A stretch of DNA of 64,000 nucleotides from Ruminococcus sp. FMBCY1 (GCF_023921805.1 NZ_CP074197.1:806001-870000); one strand, 5' to 3'; positions 27,661-38,232 are shown, numbered from the stretch's first letter. The notes: a model not told the origin generated them from the letters alone. A program made the numbers and translations.

Positions 27661-28815
27661 ATGAATAATCTTATAAACTATTTAAAATGGCGTGGCGATT
27701 TAGGTTTTGACATTTCACCTTTAAACGAAGTTGACGCTCTTATATTTTCAGAGCTTGTTTATCTTGATTTTTCGGGATATACAGAAAAATCACAGCTTCC
27801 GCTTTCCGACATAAATAAACTTTATTTTAAAGAAAAGCGTGATGTTGTTTTTAAAGATTACTATGTAATTAAAGATTTTTACAACACAGTCGGCAAGGAA
27901 ATAACCAAGTTATTATCCGAATCAGCTAAAAGCAACAGGTTAAAAAATATATATGTATCGGATTTTGCGGCATATGACTGCGAAGATAATCCAATGCAAT
28001 TCGGCGCTTGCACTTTTCATTTTGATACAGATAAATTATTTATCGCTTACCGTGGCACAGACAATACGCTCAACGGTTGGAAAGAAGATTGTATGATTGC
28101 CATAACCGACAATATTCCCTCACAGCTTAACGCAGCGGCATATCTGAGTATGGTTGCAAACAAATATCCAAACAGCGAAATATACCTCGGAGGTCACTCC
28201 AAAGGCGGAAATCTCGCAATCTATTCCGCTGTAAATACTTTTCCTGAAATCAAAGACAGAATAATAGCTGTATATAACAACGACGGTCCGGGTTTTTCAA
28301 AGGAATTCATAGAAAGTGAGCAGCACAAAGAAATTGCCGACAGAATCACTACCTTTGTTCCGCAGTCATCATTTGTGGGTATGTTACTTGAGCATGATGA
28401 AGATTATATAATAGTAAAAAGCGCAAGTCATTCTTTCTGGCAGCACGATGCTTTCAGCTGGAATGTAGTAGGCACACACTTTGTACACCTTGATGAAGAT
28501 ACCAAGAGCATTAAATTTGCCGAAAAAAATATGAAAGAGCTTATTGACGGACTTACAACCGAACAGAAAAAACAAATCATAGACTCTGTATTTCAAATTA
28601 TGGCAGAAGGCGGTAAAATCACCTTTGACGACATACGAAAGGCAGGCATAAAAAATATACCGACTATGATTAAAGCATTTAATAAGATAGACAATGAATC
28701 TAAAAAGGCTCTTACGGACGGAATTGTATTGCTTGCAAAACTTTCCATTAAAAACGGCTATGAAATAAATAAACCTGAACCTAAAGGTAAACTAAAGAAA
28801 AAAGGGCTTGTTTAA
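27661..28815 (+). CDS. DUF2974 (Mbeg1-like) lipase-fold protein
   Basis: A 384-residue cytosolic-looking protein of the DUF2974 family. After an N-terminal part it has YRGTDNTLNGWKED and the nucleophile elbow GGHSKGGN with S180, both as in class 3 lipases and the Mbeg1 group of alpha/beta hydrolases. NDGPGF and a later histidine (GTHFVHL) could complete a catalytic triad. No signal peptide or membrane helix is seen. The substrate is unknown. GAGGTGGG precedes the ATG. It appears monocistronic between metK and groESL. Confidence 0.82.
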   Translation: MNNLINYLKWRGDLGFDISPLNEVDALIFSELVYLDFSGYTEKSQLPLSDINKLYFKEKRDVVFKDYYVIKDFYNTVGKEITKLLSESAKSNRLKNIYVSDFAAYDCEDNPMQFGACTFHFDTDKLFIAYRGTDNTLNGWKEDCMIAITDNIPSQLNAAAYLSMVANKYPNSEIYLGGHSKGGNLAIYSAVNTFPEIKDRIIAVYNNDGPGFSKEFIESEQHKEIADRITTFVPQSSFVGMLLEHDEDYIIVKSASHSFWQHDAFSWNVVGTHFVHLDEDTKSIKFAEKNMKELIDGLTTEQKKQIIDSVFQIMAEGGKITFDDIRKAGIKNIPTMIKAFNKIDNESKKALTDGIVLLAKLSIKNGYEINKPEPKGKLKKKGLV

Positions 28816-28908
28816 GTTATTTTAGTTCTATATACGAATTATAATGCAGTGCTGTACAAATAAATTTAATTGTTTATAAATTAAAGGTCAAATTTAGTCA
28901 AATTTCTC

Positions 28909-28936
28909 TTGACATTTCTAAAAAATGGTATAAAAT
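28909..28936 (+). promoter_or_regulatory. Sigma-A promoter of groESL
   Basis: TTGACA, 16 bases, TAAAAT, directly upstream of the CIRCE element. Confidence 0.6.
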
Positions 28937-28940
28937 ATAA

Positions 28941-28967
28941 TTAGCACTCAAGGATACAGAGTGCTAA
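28941..28967. promoter_or_regulatory. CIRCE operator for HrcA
   Basis: Perfect TTAGCACTC-N9-GAGTGCTAA inverted repeat. It lies just after the promoter and before groES, indicating HrcA-mediated heat-shock control. hrcA itself is not in the window. Confidence 0.97.
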
Positions 28968-29005
28968 CCGAAATAACACATAAACTTTTTAGGAGGATTT
29001 ATATT

Positions 29006-29290
29006 ATGAGTATTAAACCATTACTTGACAGAGTAGTATTACAGGTTGAAGAAGCCGAAGAAAAAACAAAGAGCGGTATCATTCTTTCATCTGCCGCACA
29101 GGAAAAGCCACAGTTTGCAAGAGTAGTTGCAGTAGGCCCCGGCGGAGTTGTTGACGGCAACGAAGTTAAGATGTATGTAAATGTCGGCGACAAAGTAATC
29201 GCAAGCAAGTATGCAGGCACAGAAGTTAAGATTGACGGTGAAGAGTACACAATCGTTCGTCAGTCAGATATTCTTGCAACAGTAGAATAA
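29006..29290 (+). CDS. groES: Co-chaperonin GroES
   Basis: GroES caps the GroEL ring during protein folding. The 94-residue protein starts SIKPLLDRVVLQVEEAEEKT and has the mobile loop TKSGIILSSAAQEKPQ and the GTEVKIDGEEYTIVRQSDILA end. The ATG at 29006 has AGGAGG upstream; the longer frame from 28961 lies over the CIRCE leader. groEL follows after 36 bases. Confidence 0.97.
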   Translation: MSIKPLLDRVVLQVEEAEEKTKSGIILSSAAQEKPQFARVVAVGPGGVVDGNEVKMYVNVGDKVIASKYAGTEVKIDGEEYTIVRQSDILATVE

Positions 29291-29320
29291 TTATTTTTAT
29301 TTGATATATTTTGGAGGTAA

Positions 29321-30955
<1,635 letters not shown>

Positions 30956-30988
30956 TTTAAAGCTCCTTATAAAATCCCTTAAAAATTC

Positions 30989-31023
30989 ATCTGCCATACC
31001 TGATTTGGTATGGCAGATTTTTT
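30989..31023 (+). terminator. Rho-independent terminator of groESL
   Basis: A 12-bp perfect stem (30989-31000 with 31007-31018) and a TTTTTT tail. Confidence 0.93.
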
Positions 31024-31044
31024 ATGTTTATAATTAATCATACT

Positions 31045-31086
31045 TAAACGGTTCTTTATAAAAGTTAGAATAAATATGGTATAGCG
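31045..31086. repeat. Intergenic repeat beginning TAAACGGTTCTTT, copy 1
   Basis: About 40 bases that resemble 36187-36228 closely (first 13 bases identical, then scattered changes). Both copies are just downstream of a plus-strand gene. Confidence 0.45.
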
Positions 31087-31105
31087 AAACACATAAGCCA
31101 AGCAA

Positions 31106-31133
31106 TTATAAAAGTTTGGTCGAACTTTTATAA
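31106..31133. repeat. AT-rich palindromic intergenic repeat, copy 2
   Basis: Perfect 11-base arms TTATAAAAGTT and AACTTTTATAA with centre TGGTCG. See copy 1 at 27436-27465. A second small hairpin (31143-31159, TGTGGGC-AAA-GCCCACA) follows directly. Confidence 0.55.
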
Positions 31134-31234
31134 GATTGTGGGTGTGGGCAAAGCCCACAAATATTTTCCTGTTTTGCTACTTGAACACAATGGCGAAAAT
31201 CTATTAAAAAGTTTTGCAGCTTAAATTTTACAAA

Positions 31235-31759
31235 CTATTTACTTTTAGGCACAAACAGCTTAGACATATCGACATTTTCAAATTTTAAAAGTTTTTCTTT
31301 AATATCAACACCACCCGCATAGCCTGTCAAACTTCCGTCCTTACCTACTACCCTGTGGCACGGAACAATGATTGAAATAGGATTATGTCCCACTGCGCCA
31401 CCCACAGACCGTGCAGACATCTTCTCTACTCCCCTGTTTTCAGCCATAAGTTTAGCTATTTCACCGTATGTCATTATTTTACCGTACGGTATAGTCAAAA
31501 GTATTTTCCAAACTTCATTACGAAACGAAGTTGACGATAAAAACAAAGGCGGCGTAAAATCGGGATTTTTGCCGCTAAAATAAATATCAAGCCATTTTGC
31601 CGTCTGCTCAAAAACAGGCAGATTTTTTTGCTCATATTCTTTAGTAAGCGTAGAAGCAAAATATTTTTGCCCGTTAAACCATAATCCCGTAAGTTCTTTT
31701 CCGTTGCTTGCAAAAGTAATTTTTCCAAGCGGTGAATTGTAATGATTTATGTAGTGCAT
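31235..31759 (-). CDS. ogt: Methylated-DNA-protein-cysteine methyltransferase
   Basis: A suicide repair enzyme that removes methyl groups from O6-methylguanine. The 174-residue protein has the active site IVPCHRVVG with C134, the helix-turn-helix stretch PYGKIMTYGEIAKLM, an arginine-containing recognition segment SARSVGGAVGHNP and the GYAGG turn. Length fits Ogt-type proteins. It is downstream of the alpha/beta hydrolase gene by 44 bases on the same strand. Confidence 0.96.
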   Translation of the reverse strand: MHYINHYNSPLGKITFASNGKELTGLWFNGQKYFASTLTKEYEQKNLPVFEQTAKWLDIYFSGKNPDFTPPLFLSSTSFRNEVWKILLTIPYGKIMTYGEIAKLMAENRGVEKMSARSVGGAVGHNPISIIVPCHRVVGKDGSLTGYAGGVDIKEKLLKFENVDMSKLFVPKSK

Positions 31760-31803
31760 AATATTCTCCTATGCCGATAAACAGTTTTATCCTGCTTATC
31801 GGC

Positions 31804-32766
31804 TTATTTACTTAACTTATCAACAAATGCAAGCATACGGCTTTCATAGGCTTTTTTATCAATGTAATGCGACTCGGCGTGTTCCGACTCTCTTACTATA
31901 AAAAGCTCCTTATACGCCTTACAGTGGGAATAATTTTTCATTGTCATCCATAGCGGTACAAATTCGTCATTTTCTCCGTGGATAAATAAAACAGGAATAT
32001 CCGATTTTGCAATTTCCGCAGCGGTATTAACATCTTTATATCCGTAACCGGCACGAATTTTTGACATAATATTTGTAAGATAAATGATAGGGAATCTCGG
32101 AAGATGATAATCTCTTTTCAGTACATACTCAAAAATTTCGTCTACGCTTGTAAATCCGCAGTCTGCAATAATGCCACGCACATTTTTTGGCATAATACTG
32201 CTTGCCATAAGTACAGTTGCACCACCCATTGATATACCGTGCAAAAATATTTTTATATTACTGCCGAAACGATTTACAGTATATTTCACCCAATTGCGCA
32301 GATCTAATCTGTCAAGCACTCCAAAGCCTACATATTTGCCCTCACTTTGCCCGTGTGCCCTGTTATCCACAAGAAGTACATTATACCCGTTTAAATAATA
32401 AGTACGGGCAAGGCTTGCAAAATCCTTTTTACCGCTGCCTGTAAAGCCGTGAACACAAATAATAATTTTATCGGAAAATTTTTCGTTTTCAAGCAAAGCG
32501 CCGTATAATCGCAGTCCGTCAAAAGACTTTATATAAACATTAATATATGGCATATTTTCAAGCCATAATCTGCCTGTTTTTGCAATCGGATAATGCCTGT
32601 ACCAGCTTGCTACGGCATCAATGTCCTTTTGACAACTGCTCTTTTTTTGCCTGTAAATAATCATTTTAAACAGATATTCAGACACAAGCACACTGCAAGC
32701 CACGAGAAGTACAACAAACAACAATATTCCCACTAAAATCTCAAACACGGCTATTCCCCATTTCAT
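31804..32766 (-). CDS. Membrane-anchored alpha/beta hydrolase
   Basis: A 320-residue protein with one N-terminal membrane helix (about 5-30) and an alpha/beta hydrolase domain: oxyanion strand CVHGFTGSGKKD (104-115), nucleophile S179 in HGISMGG, acid D267 in HGENDEFVP and histidine H296 in SEHAES. It resembles the BAAT/dienelactone-hydrolase-like group in Firmicutes, often predicted as extracellular or membrane-bound esterases; substrate unknown. Confidence 0.85.
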   Translation of the reverse strand: MKWGIAVFEILVGILLFVVLLVACSVLVSEYLFKMIIYRQKKSSCQKDIDAVASWYRHYPIAKTGRLWLENMPYINVYIKSFDGLRLYGALLENEKFSDKIIICVHGFTGSGKKDFASLARTYYLNGYNVLLVDNRAHGQSEGKYVGFGVLDRLDLRNWVKYTVNRFGSNIKIFLHGISMGGATVLMASSIMPKNVRGIIADCGFTSVDEIFEYVLKRDYHLPRFPIIYLTNIMSKIRAGYGYKDVNTAAEIAKSDIPVLFIHGENDEFVPLWMTMKNYSHCKAYKELFIVRESEHAESHYIDKKAYESRMLAFVDKLSK

Positions 32767-32829
32767 AAGGCAAGGTTTTTACTGCTCTTAATAGTATATC
32801 CGTACCTTTAAGATTTTAGTATAAAATTA

Positions 32830-32858
32830 AAAGGATGTACCGAAAAAGTACATCCTTT
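32830..32858 (-). terminator. Terminator after the PHP phosphatase gene
   Basis: Stem AAGGATGTAC (32831-32840) with GTACATCCTT (32848-32857), seven-base loop, and a T-rich continuation on the minus strand. The plus strand ends in TTTATTG, so some bidirectional activity is possible. Confidence 0.75.
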
Positions 32859-32865
32859 ATTGTTA

Positions 32866-33585
32866 TCAAAGTGCGCTGTTGAAGATTTCTTCTGCGTTGC
32901 TCATCATTTTTCTTACTGTGCTTTGTCCGCATTTTGCAGAAATAAAGTCCAAAGCCTCTGTAAATGTGCGTGGGTCATTATGGGTCAATGAATGTGCATC
33001 ACTGCCGATAACATCAATATATCCGCCTTTTATAAGCTTTATAAGCTTAAGTTTTGAGAAAAATGACGCTTTTTTGGTATAAGAATTGGTGTTGGTCTGG
33101 ATAATTACACCCATATCCTTAAGCTCACCGATAATAGACGGATCGTTGATTAAAGCAGGGTATCTTTCAACATGAGTAAGAACAGGAATCATATTGTAAT
33201 TCTCTGTAAGTTTTACAAAATACTCCATAGTGTGACTTGAAAACTGCGATGTGTAAGCAAACTCGGTAAGTATGTAATTGGAGTTGCCGTAACAAGCGCA
33301 GGAAAAGTCATCTCCGTTAAACATATATCGAGTGACATAAACTTCCGCACCAACAACAACTTTCATACCGTCAGGAATATGCGGCATAAGTTTATCAATC
33401 GCATGCTGTCTTTGTGCGGCAAAATCCTCTGCACTGATTTCATTTGTATAAAAATGAGGAGTAAGACAAACATTTGTTACGCCTTGTTTTTTTAGTTCAT
33501 TTAATATAACAAGGCTTTTTTCTACGCTTGGCGCTCCGTCATCAATTCCAGGAAGTATATGCGAGTGCATATCGTACAACTGCAT
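32866..33585 (-). CDS. PHP-domain tyrosine-protein phosphatase (CpsB/YwqE-like)
   Basis: A 239-residue PHP-fold metallophosphatase. The N-terminal YDMHSHILPGIDDGAPS holds metal ligands (D5, H7, H9), with further ligands in LTPHFY, LTHVERYP and SDAHS. CpsB/YwqE enzymes dephosphorylate bacterial tyrosine kinases that control capsule or polysaccharide synthesis. No tyrosine kinase or polysaccharide genes are adjacent, so the partner must be elsewhere or the substrate differs. leuB lies 24 bases upstream on the same strand. Confidence 0.85.
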   Translation of the reverse strand: MQLYDMHSHILPGIDDGAPSVEKSLVILNELKKQGVTNVCLTPHFYTNEISAEDFAAQRQHAIDKLMPHIPDGMKVVVGAEVYVTRYMFNGDDFSCACYGNSNYILTEFAYTSQFSSHTMEYFVKLTENYNMIPVLTHVERYPALINDPSIIGELKDMGVIIQTNTNSYTKKASFFSKLKLIKLIKGGYIDVIGSDAHSLTHNDPRTFTEALDFISAKCGQSTVRKMMSNAEEIFNSAL

Positions 33586-33609
33586 TTTACTCCTCCATTC
33601 TGTTAGATA

Positions 33610-34680
33610 TTAAAGTGCCTCACATACGAGGTCGCCCATCTGCTCACAAGTAACCTTGTTTGTACCCTCTTCGTAAATATCCGGTGTACGGTTATTCTCA
33701 AGAACTTTGGTAACTGCTGCCTCAATAGCGTCTGCCGCCTTTGGCTGATCAAGTGAATAACGGAGCATCATTGCAACAGAAAGAATTGTTGCAAGCGGGT
33801 TTGCGATACCAAGACCTGCAATGTCAGGAGCCGAACCGTGGATTGGCTCGTAAAGACCGCTCTTGCTCTCTGAAAGGCTTGCAGATGCGAGCATACCGAT
33901 TGAACCGCTGATCATTGACGCCTCATCAGAAAGAATATCGCCAAAGATATTTGAAGTAACAATAACATCAAACTGACCCGGGTTTCTTACAAGCTGCATA
34001 GCACAGTTGTCAACATACATATAGTTAAGCTCAACTTCGGGATATTCCTTAGAAATTCTTGTTACTGTTTCTCTCCAAAGTCTTGATGACTCAAGTACAT
34101 TTGCCTTATCAACGCTTGTGAGCTTTTTATTTCTCTTCATTGCAAGGTCAAAAGCTACTCTTGCAATTCTCTCTACTTCCGGTACGGAATACTGTTCTGT
34201 ATCCCATGCGGCAGGCTGACCGTCAACTTCTGTTCTGCCTCTCTTACCAAAGTAAATACCGCCGGTGAGTTCACGAACAATCATAATATCGAGCGAACCG
34301 CCGATAATTTCATCTTTAATCGGTGATGCTTTCTTAAGAGGTTCAAAAATAACAGCAGGACGAAGGTTTGCAAAAAGTCCGAGTGCTCCTCTGATGCCGA
34401 GAAGACCTGCTTCGGGACGATTATTACCCGGCTGATTATCCCACTTAGGACCGCCTACTGCGCCTAAAAGCACACTGTCTGCTGCCTTACATTTAGCAAC
34501 TGTTTCATCAGGGAGCGGAACTCCTGTTGCGTCAATAGCACAACCGCCGAGGAGTGCCTCGTCATATTCTACTGTAAAATTAAACTTTTCGCTTGCTTTG
34601 TTGAGTACCTTAACAGCCTGGTTTACGATTTCAGGACCGATACCGTCACCTTTTAACAAAACGATTTTGTAGTCTGCCAT
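33610..34680 (-). CDS. leuB: 3-Isopropylmalate dehydrogenase
   Basis: LeuB oxidises and decarboxylates 3-isopropylmalate in leucine synthesis, using NAD+ and Mg2+. The 356-residue protein has [12 protein letters not shown] at the start, [21 protein letters not shown] (substrate arginine and tyrosine region), the aspartate motif [18 protein letters not shown] and [15 protein letters not shown]. leuA, leuC and leuD are not in the window. Confidence 0.96.
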   Translation of the reverse strand: MADYKIVLLKGDGIGPEIVNQAVKVLNKASEKFNFTVEYDEALLGGCAIDATGVPLPDETVAKCKAADSVLLGAVGGPKWDNQPGNNRPEAGLLGIRGALGLFANLRPAVIFEPLKKASPIKDEIIGGSLDIMIVRELTGGIYFGKRGRTEVDGQPAAWDTEQYSVPEVERIARVAFDLAMKRNKKLTSVDKANVLESSRLWRETVTRISKEYPEVELNYMYVDNCAMQLVRNPGQFDVIVTSNIFGDILSDEASMISGSIGMLASASLSESKSGLYEPIHGSAPDIAGLGIANPLATILSVAMMLRYSLDQPKAADAIEAAVTKVLENNRTPDIYEEGTNKVTCEQMGDLVCEAL

Positions 34681-34817
34681 ATTAATATCTCCTTTGAGTT
34701 AATATATTTGTCAGTATAGGCATAAATAAATGATTTTATTACACCTTTATATTACATTATTGCACAATCTTTCGCAAAAGATTGTAAACTGCGCTACAAT
34801 TCGTACTATTTTAAAAA

Positions 34818-35447
34818 TTAATCTTCAATATCCTTTTTTTCGGGAATTACCGAGAATACCTCCATAATCTTATCTCTCTGCCAAAGCTGCGGTGTAATTC
34901 TTACGGAGTAGCCGAAACCGTTGTCCATAACCCATTCAAAAGGCTTTGCCTGTGGCATTCCGTACACTGCAAGCAAGGTCATTATAACGCCGCCGTGTGT
35001 GACAATAACGCTTTCTGTTGTGCCTGTTTTGATAAGTCCCTCAACAATGCTTTCAAACATTTTGCAGATTCTGCGTGTGAAATCGGCATTGCTCTCACCT
35101 CTCGGAGGTTTTACCGAGGGGTCACCCGCAAGCCATTTTTGGAAATCTTCATCTTCGTTTAAATCATTTGCGGTTTTTTCCTCCCATTCGCCAAAATTAC
35201 ATTCCGAAAGATTGGCGATGACAATCGGATTTTGCTCCGGATAAAGAATTTTGCAAGTCTGTGTACAACGCTTTAACGGACTTGTAAACACTGCCTGTGC
35301 ACCAGGATAACGATATTCGTAATCAAGTTTTCTAAGTTCTGTTTTTCCTTTATCCGAAAGCGGAACATCAGTAGTGCCTATGTACTTGCCCGATAAAGTT
35401 TCGTCTATACTTCCGTGGCGAAGAAAGTGAATAATATAAGATTTCAT
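34818..35447 (-). CDS. Histidine phosphatase family protein (phosphoglycerate mutase-like)
   Basis: A 209-residue member of the histidine phosphatase superfamily, with the LRHGSID catalytic motif (H11), an SPLKRCTQT segment and a second catalytic histidine in VIVTHGGVIM. GKYIGTTDVPLSDKG resembles alpha-ribazole phosphatase (CobC)-type proteins, but no cobalamin genes are near. Substrate is uncertain. It is divergent from the XRE regulator gene. Confidence 0.83.
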   Translation of the reverse strand: MKSYIIHFLRHGSIDETLSGKYIGTTDVPLSDKGKTELRKLDYEYRYPGAQAVFTSPLKRCTQTCKILYPEQNPIVIANLSECNFGEWEEKTANDLNEDEDFQKWLAGDPSVKPPRGESNADFTRRICKMFESIVEGLIKTGTTESVIVTHGGVIMTLLAVYGMPQAKPFEWVMDNGFGYSVRITPQLWQRDKIMEVFSVIPEKKDIED

Positions 35448-35488
35448 AATTGTAACTCCTATGGTATTTACAAATTGTAATTAATATA

Positions 35489-35505
35489 TTATACTGTTCG
35501 TATAA
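35489..35505. promoter_or_regulatory. Candidate operator of the XRE regulator
   Basis: Perfect palindrome TTATAC-TGTTC-GTATAA in the short divergent region between the histidine phosphatase and XRE genes, just upstream of the XRE ribosome binding site. Confidence 0.4.
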
Positions 35506-35519
35506 AAGAGGTGCTTTCA

Positions 35520-36188
35520 ATGAACAGTGATTTTCCTATGATAATTTCAATGCTACGAAGAGAACGCAGATTAAGCCAAAAGCAGGTAGCGGCGGACTTG
35601 GGTATTTCCCAGGCGCTACTCTCTCATTACGAAAAAGGAATAAGAGAATGCGGACTTGATTTTCTCGTAAAAACTGCCGAATATTACGATGTGTCTTGTG
35701 ATTATTTGCTTGGCAGAACACCGAACAGAAACGGTCAGCAGGCACAGCCTGTCAATATACCCGATGCGGAGATTCCGACAGTTGAGCCGGGCAGCAATAT
35801 GGTCGCTATGATTAACAAAAAAGTTGTAATGAATACAAGCGCCGTTATTTTCGATATACTCGATAAACTCGGAAACAAAAAGCTGACAAACGCTGTAAGC
35901 AACTATCTTATGAATGCCCAGTATCAGGCATTTCGTTCGGTATATTCGTGTGAAGAAAGCAACCCGCAGGATTTATTTACGCTGAACAAAAGCAAGTACA
36001 GAAGTCTTTGCAGCGCAGCTATGACGCTCGACCTTGCTATGATTGACGCTATAATCGAAAGTAAGACCGAAAATACATCAATTGCTCTTTCACCCGATTT
36101 GCTTTCAAGATATTTTGAAAAAGGTACTGCTTCACTTTTTACATTGGTAAGGAATGCGGAAAAAAGCGTAAAAAGCAAGTTTAAATAA
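35520..36188 (+). CDS. XRE-family helix-turn-helix regulator
   Basis: A 222-residue protein. The Cro/CI-type DNA-binding domain covers about residues 7-62 (RLSQKQVAADLGISQALLSHYEKG). After a Pro-rich linker comes a helical C-terminal domain of about 130 residues with no recognised motif. The ATG at 35520 follows GAGGTG; a GTG at 35511 is an alternative. No toxin or phage gene accompanies it. Confidence 0.85.
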   Translation: MNSDFPMIISMLRRERRLSQKQVAADLGISQALLSHYEKGIRECGLDFLVKTAEYYDVSCDYLLGRTPNRNGQQAQPVNIPDAEIPTVEPGSNMVAMINKKVVMNTSAVIFDILDKLGNKKLTNAVSNYLMNAQYQAFRSVYSCEESNPQDLFTLNKSKYRSLCSAAMTLDLAMIDAIIESKTENTSIALSPDLLSRYFEKGTASLFTLVRNAEKSVKSKFK

Positions 36189-36228
36189 ACGGTTCTTTGT
36201 AAAAAGTCGGATAATTATGGTTTTGCAA
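36187..36228. repeat. Intergenic repeat beginning TAAACGGTTCTTT, copy 2
   Basis: Starts at the XRE stop codon and resembles 31045-31086. Confidence 0.45.
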
Positions 36229-36265
36229 ATTGATTTGTAATATAAATTTTAAATTCTTAAATCAA

Positions 36266-36306
36266 AATGGCTGAGTCAATATACAATTGATTCAGCCATT
36301 ATTTTT
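36266..36306. terminator. Bidirectional terminator between XRE and pseudokinase genes
   Basis: A 15-pair stem (36266-36280 with 36286-36300, one G-U) with a 5-base loop and T run on the plus strand; the minus strand side is also T-rich. Confidence 0.85.
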
Positions 36307-36316
36307 AGCTTTAATA

Positions 36317-37945
36317 TCAGGAAGTTGCTTGAGTTGTAGTCTGCTGTCTGCCCTTACTTACAATAATTATAATGTTAGAACCGCTTTCAAGAGTATCGCC
36401 TGCAACATGATTTTTGTAGCCGATAACTCTGTTTTCCGCTACTGTATCACTGTACTGATATTCAGCTGTAGCAAGAAGTCCCGCATCTGCAAGCGACTGC
36501 GCAGCCTCATCAATTTTATTACCCTGAATTGCAGGAAGTTCACGCATCTGAGCACCAAGACTGACTGTTACAGAAACTGTAATACCGTCTTCCTGCTCTA
36601 CTTTAGAACCTGCCGGAGGATACTGTTCCATTACAACACCGTCGGCATATTTATCGCTGTAAGCATCATTGTAATCTCTGTAAACCACAACGCTGTCATC
36701 GGAAGCCGCAGCCTTTACAACATCTTCGTACTTCATTCCGACATAGTTAGGAACAACAGGACCTGTCCATTCCGTGCTTGATGTAGACGCTGCAGTGGCA
36801 TCAGTATTACCCGAGAATAATCCTGCAAGCGGATTCTGCATAAGCCAAAATACACCGGCAATACCAAGTACAAGAACTGTAATTGCAACAGAAATAGTAA
36901 CAATGGAAGTATGCGACATACCGTTATTACGGCGTGACTGCTCCTTTGTAATATTCATACTTGCTGTTCTCGAAATTTCGTCCTGAATAGCCTTTGCGGT
37001 ATGTGCAACGGAAAGTTGAGAACGAAGCTCGTCAAAATCTGTAATTCTGTTCTCACGCTGAACCTGTAAACCGTTTGCAAGTGCAGATACAACATGAGGA
37101 GGCAAACTCTTTACAGTAGATGTGCTCATAAGAAGTCTGCTGTCTTTTAAACGCTCAACCGCACTCTTTGGAAGATGACCTGTAAGTGCATAGAAAAGTG
37201 TAGAACAAAGTCCGTAAATATCCGTAATATCATCAAGCGGAAAATTATCTTCATACTGTTCGGGTGCTGCTGCGCCTGAAAACAATTGAGATTTAAGCGC
37301 TGTACCACGCTTACGCTCATTTTCCGTAGCATAGCCTGCCATTCTGATTTTACCCGAAGCAGTAATAAACAGATTTTTAGGTGCTACCGCATAATGACCG
37401 ACACCACGCTTATGAAGAGCCTCAAGTGCCGAAATTACGGGCATAAAGAGCGGTCTTGCAATATCCCAGTCAAGATGACCGTTGCTACGCTCAATATATT
37501 CTTCAAAAGGAATAAGGTCCTCTTTTTCTTCAATAGCATATGCTGTATTGTTTTCTTCAAAAACATCAACAATATTTGTAAGTGCCGAAAGATCCTTTAA
37601 TTCTGAAATAATGCGAAAATATGAAATAAACTCATCTTTAAGTTTATTAAAAGCAAGTCTGTCATCGTAATTAACTTTTAATTCAGTCTGTCCTTCATCT
37701 CTTGAAAAAAGACCGATCGGTAAAAATTCAGTTACAATTACAACATCGCCCGTCTGCTTGTCAAAAGCAATATAGCGTGTTGATTCACCGTTAGTTTCAA
37801 GTCCGGTACCTGTTACATATCTGCCTGCAAGCTCTGTGCCAAAAGGCAGAAAAGGTGCCGACTGAACTTCTGAATTATCAAAATGGCAGTTCGGGCAGAT
37901 TACACTACCGTTAAGTTCCTGCATACAACCCATACATAATGACAT
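36317..37945 (-). CDS. Zinc-ribbon, pseudokinase and PASTA membrane protein
   Basis: A 542-residue single-pass membrane protein. Order: a four-cysteine zinc ribbon (C4, C7, C17, C20); a protein-kinase-like domain (about 38-315); a membrane helix (about 347-369); then two PASTA domains (about 397-465 and 466-532) and a Thr/Gln-rich tail outside the cell. The kinase part keeps the fold marks (APE-like AAAPEQY at 225-231, DIYGLCSTLFYALTG), but the ATP lysine is T72, the HRD is H184-Y185-A186 and the DFG is A203-G204-Y205, so it should not be an active kinase. It likely senses muropeptides or lipid II through PASTA and signals by scaffolding. It has its own promoter and lies close to, but not in, the prkC operon. 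Confidence 0.85.
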   Translation of the reverse strand: MSLCMGCMQELNGSVICPNCHFDNSEVQSAPFLPFGTELAGRYVTGTGLETNGESTRYIAFDKQTGDVVIVTEFLPIGLFSRDEGQTELKVNYDDRLAFNKLKDEFISYFRIISELKDLSALTNIVDVFEENNTAYAIEEKEDLIPFEEYIERSNGHLDWDIARPLFMPVISALEALHKRGVGHYAVAPKNLFITASGKIRMAGYATENERKRGTALKSQLFSGAAAPEQYEDNFPLDDITDIYGLCSTLFYALTGHLPKSAVERLKDSRLLMSTSTVKSLPPHVVSALANGLQVQRENRITDFDELRSQLSVAHTAKAIQDEISRTASMNITKEQSRRNNGMSHTSIVTISVAITVLVLGIAGVFWLMQNPLAGLFSGNTDATAASTSSTEWTGPVVPNYVGMKYEDVVKAAASDDSVVVYRDYNDAYSDKYADGVVMEQYPPAGSKVEQEDGITVSVTVSLGAQMRELPAIQGNKIDEAAQSLADAGLLATAEYQYSDTVAENRVIGYKNHVAGDTLESGSNIIIIVSKGRQQTTTQATS

Positions 37946-37994
37946 AAAAATTCAACTCCAAATAGAATAACACAAAACGAAATGATACTAATAT

Positions 37995-38024
37995 ATTATA
38001 TCATAAGGTTATAATTCTTTTCAA
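37995..38024 (-). promoter_or_regulatory. Sigma-A promoter of the pseudokinase gene
   Basis: On the minus strand TTGAAA (38024-38019), 18 bases, TATAAT (38000-37995), about 50 bases before the start codon. Confidence 0.65.
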
Positions 38025-38103
38025 GACTAATGAGTGTCATTATAGTTACAATTTTGTTATTACAACCGTTTATATAACAATGACATCTCTTTATAAAACT
38101 AAG

Positions 38104-38179
38104 TGGTGGAGATAATGGGGCTTGAACCCATGACCTTCTGACTGCCGGTCAGACACTCTCCCAACTGAGCTATACCCCC
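38104..38179 (-). tRNA. tRNA-Ala (anticodon GGC), with C33
   Basis: A full cloverleaf can be folded by eye: acceptor GGGGGTA/TATCTCC with the G3-U70 pair that identifies alanine tRNA, D arm GCTC/GAGT, anticodon stem TCTGA/TCAGA with loop CCGGCAG, T arm ATGGG/CCCAT, and an encoded CCA end. Loop positions 34-36 read GGC. Position 33 is C, not the near-universal U, and 32-38 can pair C-G. It lies downstream of thiN on the same strand, in front of the pseudokinase gene. Confidence 0.9.
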
Positions 38180-38232
38180 ATATTGGTGTTTAAAAATTAC
38201 CGCATACTATATAATGTTTTTGTAAATTAAAT

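Noticed and set aside
34764..34785. Hairpin ACAATCTTT-CGCA-AAAGATTGT between the histidine phosphatase gene and leuB
   Set aside because: It has no T run on either strand and no leader peptide or T-box features near leuB, so I do not call it a terminator or attenuator.
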